Shown: piece after piece, positions 44,902-52,980 of the stretch
Numbering within the stretch: position 1 is the stretch's first letter
Layout: each line of letters opens with the position of its first letter
Assembly: GCF_014836445.1 (NCBI RefSeq)
Contig: NZ_JACSQV010000002.1
Location: 373,247 to 437,246, forward strand
Length of the DNA stretch: 64,000 bases
Direction: 5' to 3'
From: Cellulomonas avistercoris
GTDB taxonomy: Bacteria; Actinomycetota; Actinomycetes; Actinomycetales; Cellulomonadaceae
Notes under the pieces: generated by a model
Told to the model about the DNA's origin: nothing
The model's input: the letters and a program-made list of their open reading frames with translations, nothing else
Databases searched by the model: none
Program-made: the position numbers and the translations under genes

Positions 44902-44993
44902 GTGCTCCCCTAGTGCGGCGCTGCCATCGATCGCCCGAAGCATTGCAGAACCTGGACGCGGACAGATGGAGGCGAGGGGGTGGAAGTGCCGAC

Positions 44994-45926
44994 CTACTCG
45001 AAGAAGTCCTCGTCGACCTCGACGATCTCCACCCGTCGGCGGACCTGGGTCCCGACCCGGTACCGGATCATCAGCTTGGCCAGCTCCTGCCCGTCGACCA
45101 GCACGACGCTCTTGCTGCTCCGGTCCGCGGCGTCCTCTGCGTCCTTCGTGAAGCGGCTCGTGGTGAAGAAGACCCCGAAACTCGCCCGCTGCGTGTCGAG
45201 GGACCCGAGGAAGGTACGCACCGTGTCACTGTCGACGGACGCGTCACGGAACCGCTTGGCCTGGATGTAGATCCGGTCCAGCCCGAGCGCGTCGCGGTTG
45301 ATGACGCCGTCGATACCGCCATCGCCGGAGCGGGTGGTGCGCAGCCTCGCGCCCTCCGTGCCGTACCCCATGGCGGTAAGGAGCCGGCGGACAGTGCGCT
45401 CGAAGAACTGCCAGTCCCCGTCACGGAGCCGCTGCAGCAGGTCGACGGCGACGCTCTGCTCGGTCGCGGACTCGGCGGCGTCGAGCAGCTCGTCGGGATC
45501 GCTGGTGACGTCAGCGACCGCGACGGGTGCGTCGTCATCGATGGCTGCCACCGCACGTCGCTTGACCTCGTACTCGTCCCACGCGGGGAGCGCCTGGAGA
45601 TCGCTCTGCGTGAAGCCCTGCGGATGGCTCGCAAGGAACTCCCGACCGGCATCGGTAATGCGGAACACGCCGCGGCGCACCGTCTCCAGGAGCCGAGCGC
45701 GCGTAAGAGCGGACTTCGCCCAGCCAACCCGGTTCTCCGCAGCGAAGTTGCCCGACGCCTCGTACTGGACCGCACGCAAGTCATCAGACACGCCGGCGAG
45801 GTCGAGCACCGCTGAGTAGAGGTCCCGGCGAGCCCACTCCTTGCCGTTCGAAGCCACTTGAAGCACCGGGTGCATGAACTGCCACCACTGTGGGATGCCC
45901 AGCTCCGTCGCGTTCAGTTCGGACAC
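44994..45926 (-). CDS. Mrr-type restriction endonuclease
   Basis: The 310-aa protein has an N-terminal winged helix (Mrr_N; PQWWQFMHPVLQVASNGKEW, AKSALTRARLLETVRRGVFR, ITDAGREFLASHP) and a C-terminal PD-(D/E)xK nuclease (FFERTVRRLLTAMGYGT, SGDGGIDGVINRDALGLDRI then YIQAKRF, giving the D...QxK active site). Mrr enzymes cut DNA carrying modified bases. The gene sits between hsdS and hsdR and starts 2 nt after the hsdS stop, so it is part of the same operon. Its target could be DNA with foreign modification that escapes the type I system. Confidence 0.93.
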   Translation of the reverse strand: MSELNATELGIPQWWQFMHPVLQVASNGKEWARRDLYSAVLDLAGVSDDLRAVQYEASGNFAAENRVGWAKSALTRARLLETVRRGVFRITDAGREFLASHPQGFTQSDLQALPAWDEYEVKRRAVAAIDDDAPVAVADVTSDPDELLDAAESATEQSVAVDLLQRLRDGDWQFFERTVRRLLTAMGYGTEGARLRTTRSGDGGIDGVINRDALGLDRIYIQAKRFRDASVDSDTVRTFLGSLDTQRASFGVFFTTSRFTKDAEDAADRSSKSVVLVDGQELAKLMIRYRVGTQVRRRVEIVEVDEDFFE

Positions 45927-45928
45927 GG

Positions 45929-47077
45929 CTACAACTCCCCTTGGAACGCGCGGGATTGGAGAGACCCGAACAGCTCGTCGTCCGCCGCGAGCGCGCGTCC
46001 GACGACTGCGCGCTGGGCGTCCACCGCGGCAACCCTAGCCACGTACTCCTTCTGCCGATCGAGCCCCGGTGTCGGTACTGGCATCGCCTTGATGATGCCC
46101 ATGTTGAGGCCGTCCATGATCGAACCCTTGGTCTGGCGGCGAAGGTGTTCCCGCGAAGTCGGGTGCCACAAGAAGGACGCGCGGAGGAACGCTGGCTCGA
46201 CGCGCGACCTGTCGGCCGTGATGGCGCAGATGTGCTTGGTGTTGATGGCCGTCGGAATGCCATCCGGGACCACGACGCATCGACCGGTCGTCCCCATGAT
46301 GCTGATGAGCACGTCACCAGGTTGCACCGTGTACCGCTTGAGCCGCTCGTACTTTGCCGGGGTAATGAATCGACGTTCGCCCCAGCGAAAATCGTTTCCC
46401 ACTACATTGTCAAGACCCAGGACAGCGACACCCTCGTCCACGAACTCGCTGTGGAGCAACTGACTGCCGAACGGTCCGGTACGGATACTGCTGCCGATGT
46501 CTGCCACCGTCGCGGTCGCTGGCTCCCCCTCAAACATCGCGTGGAACGTCGACTCCGCGAGCGCGTCGAGGTGGGCGAGGACCTGGCGGCGCTTGGTGCG
46601 GATCGCGCCTGCCTGGTCGAGGATCGCCGCGATCCGCCGCTGCTCCTCGATCGGCGGCAACGGGATCTCAAATGCCGCCAGTGCGCTCGGACTCAACCTT
46701 GGTAGGTTCGCGCCAGTCGCACGCGTTGCTGCGTACTGGACCACGGAGGGCTGCCGAAGATAGTGCGTGAGGTAATCGCGATCGAGACGCATCCCAGGCC
46801 TGATGGGCAGAATGTCGGTGCTCGACACTCCGTCGAACTCAGGGCGCGCAATCTTCCCCAAGTTTGGGCGGAGCTTTCCGAACAGTACGTGGTCTCGGGA
46901 GAACCGAAATTTCGTGCTAGCCAGCCCTGCCGCCCCTACCGTCTCGTAGCTGATGATTCGGCCACCGCGCTCAATGTGCTCGAGTCCGAGGTAGCGCGTA
47001 TCCGGGGGTAGGTCTGATGGGTCAACGCCAGCCCGCTCAATGGTCGCAACATCGCCAAGATGCACCGTCGGAATCAT
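45929..47077 (-). CDS. hsdS: type I restriction-modification specificity subunit
   Basis: The 382-aa protein has two target-recognition domains, residues about 1-145 and 185-345. The conserved helical spacer between them begins AFEIPLPPIEEQRRIAAILD and continues AHLDALAEST; a second spacer is at the C-terminus (DRQKEYVARVAAVDAQRAVV). It sets the bipartite DNA sequence recognised by the complex; the site cannot be read from the protein. The start overlaps the hsdM stop by 4 nt. Codon use is less GC-biased in the second recognition domain, as expected for these shuffled domains. Confidence 0.94.
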   Translation of the reverse strand: MIPTVHLGDVATIERAGVDPSDLPPDTRYLGLEHIERGGRIISYETVGAAGLASTKFRFSRDHVLFGKLRPNLGKIARPEFDGVSSTDILPIRPGMRLDRDYLTHYLRQPSVVQYAATRATGANLPRLSPSALAAFEIPLPPIEEQRRIAAILDQAGAIRTKRRQVLAHLDALAESTFHAMFEGEPATATVADIGSSIRTGPFGSQLLHSEFVDEGVAVLGLDNVVGNDFRWGERRFITPAKYERLKRYTVQPGDVLISIMGTTGRCVVVPDGIPTAINTKHICAITADRSRVEPAFLRASFLWHPTSREHLRRQTKGSIMDGLNMGIIKAMPVPTPGLDRQKEYVARVAAVDAQRAVVGRALAADDELFGSLQSRAFQGEL

Positions 47078-48555
47078 CCGAGCATCGCCTCCAAGGCCTC
47101 GACGCCCTTAGCGATGTCGTCGTTGAGTACCTTGATGTCGGCGATGATCTCTGCCGGCACCCGGTGCTCCACATGCGCGTGAACGGTCTCCTTATACCTG
47201 TTCAGCGACAGGTCGAACCCCTGGGCGGCGATGTCCGCCTTGGACACCACGAACGACTGCTCGGTGCGAGCGCGGTCGCGCTCCGTCGTCGTGCGCTTCG
47301 ACCACCTGGCCAGCACGTCCGGCAGATCGTTGGCCTCGACGGGGTTCCGCTTGTCGTCAAGCGAGTACCCGTCAGCCCGCACGTCGTAGAACCACACGTC
47401 GTCGGTGCCGCCGGAGTCGGTGCGCGTGAAGATGAGGATCGCCGTCGAAACGCCGGCGTACGGCCTGAACACACCCGACGGCAACTTGATGACGGCGTCG
47501 AGCTTCTGATCCTCGACCAGCGTCCTGCGCAGCGCCTTGTGCGCCGTTGACGAACCGAACAGCACCCCGTCGGGCACAATCACCGCCGCCTGGCCGCCCG
47601 GCTGCAGCAGCCGCAGGAACAGGGCCAGGAACAGCAGCTCGGTCTTCTTCGTCTTGACGACCTTGAGCAGGTCCTTGCTGACAGCCTCGTAGTCCAGCGA
47701 GCCCGCGAACGGCGGGTTCGCGAGGATCAAGGAGTACTTCCCCTCGTCACCGCCAGCCGCCTCCGAGAGGGAGTCGCGGTAGCGGATGTCCGGCTTCTCA
47801 ACGCCGTGCATGAGCATGTTCATGCTCCCGATGCGCAGCATGGTGCGGTCGAAGTCGTACCCGTGGAACATCGACGAGTGGTACCGGGTCCGCTGCGCTC
47901 CGTCGGTCAGCACGGCCGGGTGGTGCTCGCGCACGTACTCGCTCGTGGCCATGAGGAAGCCCGCCGTGCCGCACGCGGGGTCGCAGATCTCGTCCTGCGG
48001 CGAGGGGGCCATGAGCTGCACCATCAGCTCGATGATGTGGCGCGGGGTGCGGAACTGACCGTTCTGGCCAGACTGCGCGAGCTTGCCGAGCATGTACTCG
48101 TACAGGTCGCCGTTGGTGTCGCGGCGGTTCATCGGTACGTCGCTGAGCAGGTCGACAACCTTCGCCAGCAGCCCCGGCGAGGGGATCGTGAGGCGCGCGC
48201 CCTCCATGTGCCCGGCGTACGTCGAACCGTCTGCGCCCAGAGTGCGCAGAAACGGGAAGACGTGCTTGTCCACCAGGTCGAACGCCGTCTGCGGCGCCTG
48301 GTTCTTGAAGTACGACCAGCGCAGGTGCGCGTACGGCACGCCGGTGGGGGCGTCACCGTCAGGGAAGAAGCGCTGCGCGACCGGGGTACCAAGGCGGTTG
48401 GCCTTGTTCTCCTCGGCCGTCTGCAGGTCGTCGAGACGCCGGATGAAGAGGAGGTAGGTGATCTGCTCGATCACCTCGAGCGGGTTCGAGATCCCCCCAG
48501 ACCAGAAGGCGTCCCAGACGCGGTCGACCTTGCTCTTCAGTTCGCCGGTGATCAC
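47074..48555 (-). CDS. hsdM: type I restriction-modification DNA methyltransferase
   Basis: About 493 aa. The N-terminal HsdM_N helical domain (VDRVWDAFWSGGISNPLEVI, TYLLFIRRLDDLQ) is followed by the N6-adenine methyltransferase core: FRTPRHIIELMVQLM, ICDPACGTAGFLMATSEYV (SAM motif I), and LILANPPFAGSLD (NPPF catalytic motif). The C-terminal SLNRYKE segment contacts HsdS. The start GTG 48555 is inferred from alignment to family length; its ribosome binding site is weak. It is the first gene of the hsd operon. Confidence 0.95.
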   Translation of the reverse strand: MITGELKSKVDRVWDAFWSGGISNPLEVIEQITYLLFIRRLDDLQTAEENKANRLGTPVAQRFFPDGDAPTGVPYAHLRWSYFKNQAPQTAFDLVDKHVFPFLRTLGADGSTYAGHMEGARLTIPSPGLLAKVVDLLSDVPMNRRDTNGDLYEYMLGKLAQSGQNGQFRTPRHIIELMVQLMAPSPQDEICDPACGTAGFLMATSEYVREHHPAVLTDGAQRTRYHSSMFHGYDFDRTMLRIGSMNMLMHGVEKPDIRYRDSLSEAAGGDEGKYSLILANPPFAGSLDYEAVSKDLLKVVKTKKTELLFLALFLRLLQPGGQAAVIVPDGVLFGSSTAHKALRRTLVEDQKLDAVIKLPSGVFRPYAGVSTAILIFTRTDSGGTDDVWFYDVRADGYSLDDKRNPVEANDLPDVLARWSKRTTTERDRARTEQSFVVSKADIAAQGFDLSLNRYKETVHAHVEHRVPAEIIADIKVLNDDIAKGVEALEAMLG

Positions 48556-48675
48556 GGTGCAGAAGCCTACCCACGCGCATCCGGGACCCATGGTGGCCCC
48601 GGGCACCGGCGCGAGCCGTGCGACTCCGAGCGGCCCGCTCGGGCACCCCGTTCCGTCACACTCTCCACAGACGTG

Positions 48676-48710
48676 CCTGCGGGGCGAGGCGTGATGCCTC
48701 GCCCCGCAGG
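48676..48710. terminator. perfect 15-bp hairpin
   Basis: CCTGCGGGGCGAGGC and GCCTCGCCCCGCAGG form a perfect 15-bp stem with loop GTGAT. It lies between the divergent hsd operon and the 3' end of the small transposon gene at 48716, so it probably ends that gene's transcript; it is also a candidate for the left end structure of the mobile element. Confidence 0.7.
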
Positions 48711-48715
48711 GAGTG

Positions 48716-49030
48716 TCAGCCGATGCTCGGCTGGAGTCGTCCGGTGCAGACGGCGCACCCTGGCTCGGTGCCGGCGTCCGGGTCGTGGAGCTTGCGGACG
48801 TCGGCCACGGCCCACTCCCCGACCCATCGGTCGGTGAGGTGCGGCCACCCGTCGGTGAGGGCAGCCTCGAGGTGGATCAGCTCGAGGGTGAGCTGAGGGA
48901 CACCGTCCAGACCGTGGGAGAAGCGCTCGGCCCACTCCTTGGCGGTCTGGTCACGCTTGAGCAGAAGCTCGGCGAGGCGTGCCTGCCGCTGGGCGCGGTG
49001 GCGGCGCGGCTGGTTGATGCGTCCGGACAT
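48716..49030 (-). CDS. small hypothetical protein of the mobile element
   Basis: The 104-aa protein begins with a very basic stretch (MSGRINQPRRHRAQRQARLA), then helices (ELLLKRDQTAKEWAERFSHG, QLTLELIHLEAALTDGWPHL), then WVGEWAVADVRKLHDPDA and a Cys-Ala-Val-Cys pair near the end that could bind metal. ATG 49030 follows AAGGAG. It is divergent from the recombinase-like gene across 165 nt. The basic N-terminus suggests nucleic acid binding. I know no family; a role in regulating or guiding the element is possible. Confidence 0.6.
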   Translation of the reverse strand: MSGRINQPRRHRAQRQARLAELLLKRDQTAKEWAERFSHGLDGVPQLTLELIHLEAALTDGWPHLTDRWVGEWAVADVRKLHDPDAGTEPGCAVCTGRLQPSIG

Positions 49031-49195
49031 CGGTTCTCCTTGGTTGGACACCCCGGCGACCTTTCGCCTCCGGTGGTGCGGAGCGCCTGAGCGCTCGGAC
49101 GTACCCCTGAGCGCTCTGTTCGGTGTCCCAAGGGGTGACGCGGGAGCTGCCGTGCGGACAGTGCGCTCGGGATCCCGGTCGGGACAGGTCCGCCC

Positions 49196-50965
49196 ATGAC
49201 CACCACCGCTGCCGCCATCGCCCACCGCATCGACGCCTTCGTCCCCAAGAGCCTGACCGCCGCCCAGTGGGAGGTCGCCGCCCCCGCCGCCCGGCGCCTT
49301 GTCCGGGCCGCCGGGCCGACCACTGCTGAGGACGCCAAGTGCCTCCTGTCGTCGCTGTGCACGTTCCTGGCGGCCCCGTCCGGTTGGGACCGGGAGTCCG
49401 AGCCCGACTTCACAGTGCTGCTGCGAGACGCGTCCATCGCGGCCTTCAAGGAGAAGTTCGCGGGCTACTCCCGGACCAGGGACAACCACGTCGGTCGCCT
49501 GCGCAGCCTGCAACGCGCGCTGGTCGGCATCGCGCGGGTCGCAGGAAGGCCTCATCCGCGTCGGCGACCGGCCTCGCGCGCCGTGCGTCTCGCCCAGGTC
49601 GTCTGCGCCGATCGCTCGGTCGCGACGCTCGCAGCCGTGATGGGCCAGACCACCGGCAAGGCCCTGACGGCCAGCCGTCTGGCCGGCGCCGCGATCGAGA
49701 CAGACCGACCGGTCCAGGCCACTGTCACAGCCCGCAGCACGAGCACCGTGGGCATCGACCAGACGGTGCTGGGGGCATACCTCCACGCCGCGGACAGCGA
49801 CATCCAGAAGGGAGTGGTCCGAGCCACCAAGCCCACCACCACGCGCCCAGCGAAGCCACTGTCGAACCGGCGGCAGCTCGCGAACGAGCGCGCCGAGCGA
49901 GCAGCCGCCCGCCGCATCCAGGCAGGTCCACGCCTGGCGCCTGACCCGGACCCGACCTCGCTCGACCCGGCAGTGCGTGACGCCGTCGAGCAGTACCGAC
50001 CCGCCGACCTCTCCGACGCCGAGTGGGCGAGGCTGCGGCCCCTGACGCTGCGCCTGGTCGTCGGCTCCCGGCCCCCGTCGGTGGTCTCGGCGAGGAACGT
50101 CGCCAGCATCGTGGTCCCGTTCCTGGTCTGGGCGTCGGCACTGCCGGGCCGACCAGACCCCGCCTCGCCACCGGACGCGCTCGACCTGCTCTCCCAGCCG
50201 CTCGTCGAGCTGTACGCGGGCCCCGGCGGCAGCTGGATGCGTCGCCAGGACGTTCCGCAGGAGACGGTCAGCACCGCACGCACCGTGCTGCGGCGCGCGG
50301 TGCGCTCGCTGGACGCCGACCGGCAAGAGACCCGCTTCACCTACGTCCCCATCGACGCGCCCTACACGCCCGCCGAGTGCGACGAGCTCGCATGGCTGGC
50401 CACCAACCAGCCGACCGTCACCAAGGAGCGCAACGCCTGCTTCCTCATCGGCCTCGGCCTGGGCGCAGGGCTCTCGGCGACGGACCTACGGCTGCTGCGC
50501 CGTCAGCACATCCAGGAGCACCACGGCCCGGACGGCACCGTCTACCTGCTCGTCACGGTGCCCGGTGCGAGGGCCAGATCGGTCCCCGTGCGACGTCAGT
50601 ACGAGGCCCTGGTCATCCGTGCGCTCGAGCTCAGCGAGGACGAGGGCCCGGACGCCCTCGTCCTCGGCAAGAAGGCGACCCGCCGCAACGTCACCTACGT
50701 CGCGAGCCACGGCATGGTCACGGCCGGTGAGGACGCCGCGGTGCAGATCCAGCCGCACCGGCTGCGCACCACGTGGCTGTTCGCGTGGATGAACGCCGCC
50801 ATCCCATTGGGCAACCTGCTCCGGATGGCCGGACTGCGGTCGGCACGCTCGTTGGCAGACCTCCTCCCGCTCTGCCCGCCGGCCGATCCCGCGGTCGTCG
50901 ACGTGCTCGTGGCACAGGTGCGCGATGCAGCCGTCGGCACTCCCAGTAAGGCGGCCCGGCCGTGA
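49196..50965 (+). CDS. tyrosine-recombinase-like protein lacking catalytic residues
   Basis: The 589-aa protein has an N-terminal helical half, a basic linker (about 205-250), a SAM-like core-binding region (about 265-375) and a C-terminal region resembling the tyrosine recombinase catalytic domain (about 385-560). There, IGLGLGAGLSATDLRLLRRQ aligns with the family's 'tGLRisEl..Lr' but has Ser427 where the first catalytic Arg is expected. QPHRLRTTWLFAWMN supplies the H-x-x-R (His521, Arg524), but the following LRMAGLRSARSLADLL lacks both the second His and the Tyr nucleophile. It is thus probably a DNA-binding partner, not a recombinase. Its stop overlaps the transposase start (GTGA). Confidence 0.7.
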   Translation: MTTTAAAIAHRIDAFVPKSLTAAQWEVAAPAARRLVRAAGPTTAEDAKCLLSSLCTFLAAPSGWDRESEPDFTVLLRDASIAAFKEKFAGYSRTRDNHVGRLRSLQRALVGIARVAGRPHPRRRPASRAVRLAQVVCADRSVATLAAVMGQTTGKALTASRLAGAAIETDRPVQATVTARSTSTVGIDQTVLGAYLHAADSDIQKGVVRATKPTTTRPAKPLSNRRQLANERAERAAARRIQAGPRLAPDPDPTSLDPAVRDAVEQYRPADLSDAEWARLRPLTLRLVVGSRPPSVVSARNVASIVVPFLVWASALPGRPDPASPPDALDLLSQPLVELYAGPGGSWMRRQDVPQETVSTARTVLRRAVRSLDADRQETRFTYVPIDAPYTPAECDELAWLATNQPTVTKERNACFLIGLGLGAGLSATDLRLLRRQHIQEHHGPDGTVYLLVTVPGARARSVPVRRQYEALVIRALELSEDEGPDALVLGKKATRRNVTYVASHGMVTAGEDAAVQIQPHRLRTTWLFAWMNAAIPLGNLLRMAGLRSARSLADLLPLCPPADPAVVDVLVAQVRDAAVGTPSKAARP

Positions 50966-52572
50966 TCCGCGAGGGAGAGTTCGTCCGCGCACGCGAGGTC
51001 GTGCGACGCAGCGGCCTCGCCGTGGAGCTCGAGCAACAGCTGCGCGCGGGCAAGGGCGGCGCCCCACGTCAGCTCGACGTCGAGACCCTGCTCGCGGCCT
51101 GCATCGTGGTGTTCGGCACCGGACAACGCAGCGCCACGCTCATCAAGGTCCACCAGGTCCTCACCGAGGACATCGTGGTCAGCCTGCAAGACCGCCTCGG
51201 TGTCCGCCGGAAGATCGGACGGCGCTGGCAGGTCCTCACGCTGCGGCAGGTCCGCTACCTGTTCAAGCGGATCTGCACCCTGCTCGACTACTCGCCCCAC
51301 ACCACGAGCCTGACCTCCGACGAGCGCGCCGCCCGTGAGGACGAGACCTTCCGGTGGCTCAACGAGCTGGTCCGGGCCTCCGTGCCGACCGACGTCCCGC
51401 ACGCCGACACGCTCGGTGTCGACGCCACGAGCATCCGGACCGCCGCCCGGCCTCGCGGCCCGCTCCCCAGCGCCAAGGGCGAGGACGACTACCGCGGCGA
51501 CAGTGCCTTCGCCCGACAGGCAGGCGGTTCGTGGGACCCCGACGCCCGACACGGCCACCAGACCAAGACGCACGAGAACGCCAACGACAGCTTCTTCGGC
51601 CACGTCCTGCTTGCCGGTGTCGGAATCCACCCCGCGAAGAGCGAGTTCGCGACCCTCAAGCTCGTCGAGGCGCTCGTCGTGACCCCCAACGGCTACAACA
51701 CGCCGAAGCCGACACTCCGCATGCTCGACGAGTACCGCGCGGCCGGGCACGACCTGGCGAAGGTCCTGGTCGACCGGGGCTTCTCCTACTGGGAAGCGTC
51801 AGGATGGGCCGACGAGCTGCTCACGCGCGAGGTAGCCCAGACGATCGACATGCACCCGGCCGACCGCGGGGCCCGCCCCGATCCCGCCACGGGAGTGCTC
51901 ATGATCGACGGGTGGCCGTACGTGCCGTGGACGCCCAAGCACCTCCACGCGATCCCGCCACCGCCGCACCTCGTCGTCAGGGAGCCCAAGCCCGGCGCCG
52001 CCACGGACAAGCACGACGCGTACCGGACCAACCTCGCGGCCCTGGAGAAGTTCCGCCGGGCACAGGCCGAGCTGGCCCAGTACGCGCTGACGCCGAACGG
52101 CCGTGCACGCAAGGACGGCAGCCGCCAGTTCAAGGTCCCGCAGCACCGCCGCGACCTCGCCACAGCCCGGGACCGGCGGATGAAGGTCTACAACCAGCCG
52201 ACGCTCGTGCTGCCCGCCTCCGTGGCCACCAAGCTGCGCCAGGAGCACCGCTGGGGCTCCGACGCGTGGATCGCCGACTACAGCCGCCGCACCGCCATCG
52301 AGGCGGTGTTCGGGAACATGAAGGCCCGCGACGGCGAAGGGGTACAGCGCGGCTGGATCCGCGTCGTCGGGCTGGCCGCCACCGCGATCATGACCACCTT
52401 CGCGATCGTGCACTACAACCTGCGCATGGTCCGCACGTGGGCCAGGCGCACCGGCTTCCAGAACGACGACATGCTGCTCGCACGCGACCGCGCCATCGCC
52501 GGGTACGAGGAGATCGCCCTCGACGACGACGAGCCGCCCGCGGCGCTGAGCCCGCCCACCGCCGCAGCCTGA
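50962..52572 (+). CDS. DDE transposase
   Basis: The 536-aa protein has a DDE catalytic domain with likely triad Asp154 (HADTLGVDATSIRT), Asp271 (LAKVLVDRGFSYWEASGW) and Glu447 (SRRTAIEAVFGNMKARDGEG). A helical N-terminal domain (about 1-140) would bind the element ends, and a 130-residue insertion lies between the second Asp and the Glu. The layout resembles the IS4/IS1182-type superfamily, but I cannot place it in a named IS family. It is translationally coupled to the recombinase-like gene. A truncated relative lies at 38873-39195. The frame is intact, so the element may be active. Confidence 0.85.
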   Translation: MIREGEFVRAREVVRRSGLAVELEQQLRAGKGGAPRQLDVETLLAACIVVFGTGQRSATLIKVHQVLTEDIVVSLQDRLGVRRKIGRRWQVLTLRQVRYLFKRICTLLDYSPHTTSLTSDERAAREDETFRWLNELVRASVPTDVPHADTLGVDATSIRTAARPRGPLPSAKGEDDYRGDSAFARQAGGSWDPDARHGHQTKTHENANDSFFGHVLLAGVGIHPAKSEFATLKLVEALVVTPNGYNTPKPTLRMLDEYRAAGHDLAKVLVDRGFSYWEASGWADELLTREVAQTIDMHPADRGARPDPATGVLMIDGWPYVPWTPKHLHAIPPPPHLVVREPKPGAATDKHDAYRTNLAALEKFRRAQAELAQYALTPNGRARKDGSRQFKVPQHRRDLATARDRRMKVYNQPTLVLPASVATKLRQEHRWGSDAWIADYSRRTAIEAVFGNMKARDGEGVQRGWIRVVGLAATAIMTTFAIVHYNLRMVRTWARRTGFQNDDMLLARDRAIAGYEEIALDDDEPPAALSPPTAAA

Positions 52573-52810
52573 CCCCCGCGACAACCCCAGCACCCTCGAC
52601 AAGCCCACGGCCCCAGGCCGGTGGGCCTGTCGTCGTGCCCGGGCACGGTCATCTGAGCGAGTCTGCGCCGACTCGTGCCCGTCGTCCGTCCGCGAAGGGC
52701 AAGAACGAACGCCGCAGGAACGACTGAACCCCCCGCGGGACGCCCTTCCGGGCCCCCGCGAGGGGTTCTGTCACTTCAAGGCACTGAGTTTCGTCAGTAC
52801 CCCGCGGCGG
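52247..52810 (+). repeat. 3'-end repeat of the island transposon, copy 2
   Basis: This is the intact counterpart of the repeat at 38873-39433, in the same orientation. Shared sequence stops at 52810, two bases inside the tRNA-Ser(CGA) gene, so the element's right end coincides with the 3' end of that tRNA. Confidence 0.85.
52727..52767 (+). terminator. terminator of the transposase operon
   Basis: AACCCCCCGCGGG and CCCGCGAGGGGTT form the stem around a CCTTCCGGG-type loop; CTGTCACTTC follows. It lies 155 nt past the transposase stop and is conserved in copy 1. Confidence 0.7.
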
Positions 52811-52894
52811 TAGCGGTGGGATTTGAACCCACGGTGGACTTTCACCCACACACGCTTTCGAGGCGTGCTCCTTAGGCCGCTCGGACACGCTACC
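52808..52894 (-). tRNA. tRNA-Ser(CGA)
   Basis: An 87-nt class II tRNA on the minus strand. Acceptor GGTAGCG/CGCTACC, anticodon loop CTCGAAA (anticodon CGA), long variable arm (GGGTGAAAGTCC region) and T-arm GGGTTCAAATCCC are all present. CCA is not encoded. Its 3' end is directly joined to the right end of the island transposon. Confidence 0.96.
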
Positions 52895-52980
52895 TCGGGG
52901 GGTCACAGTACCCGCTCGGCGCCGTCGGACCCAATCCGTCGCGACCGCGGTCGTGCGCGGACCCGTCGTACCGTGGAGAG

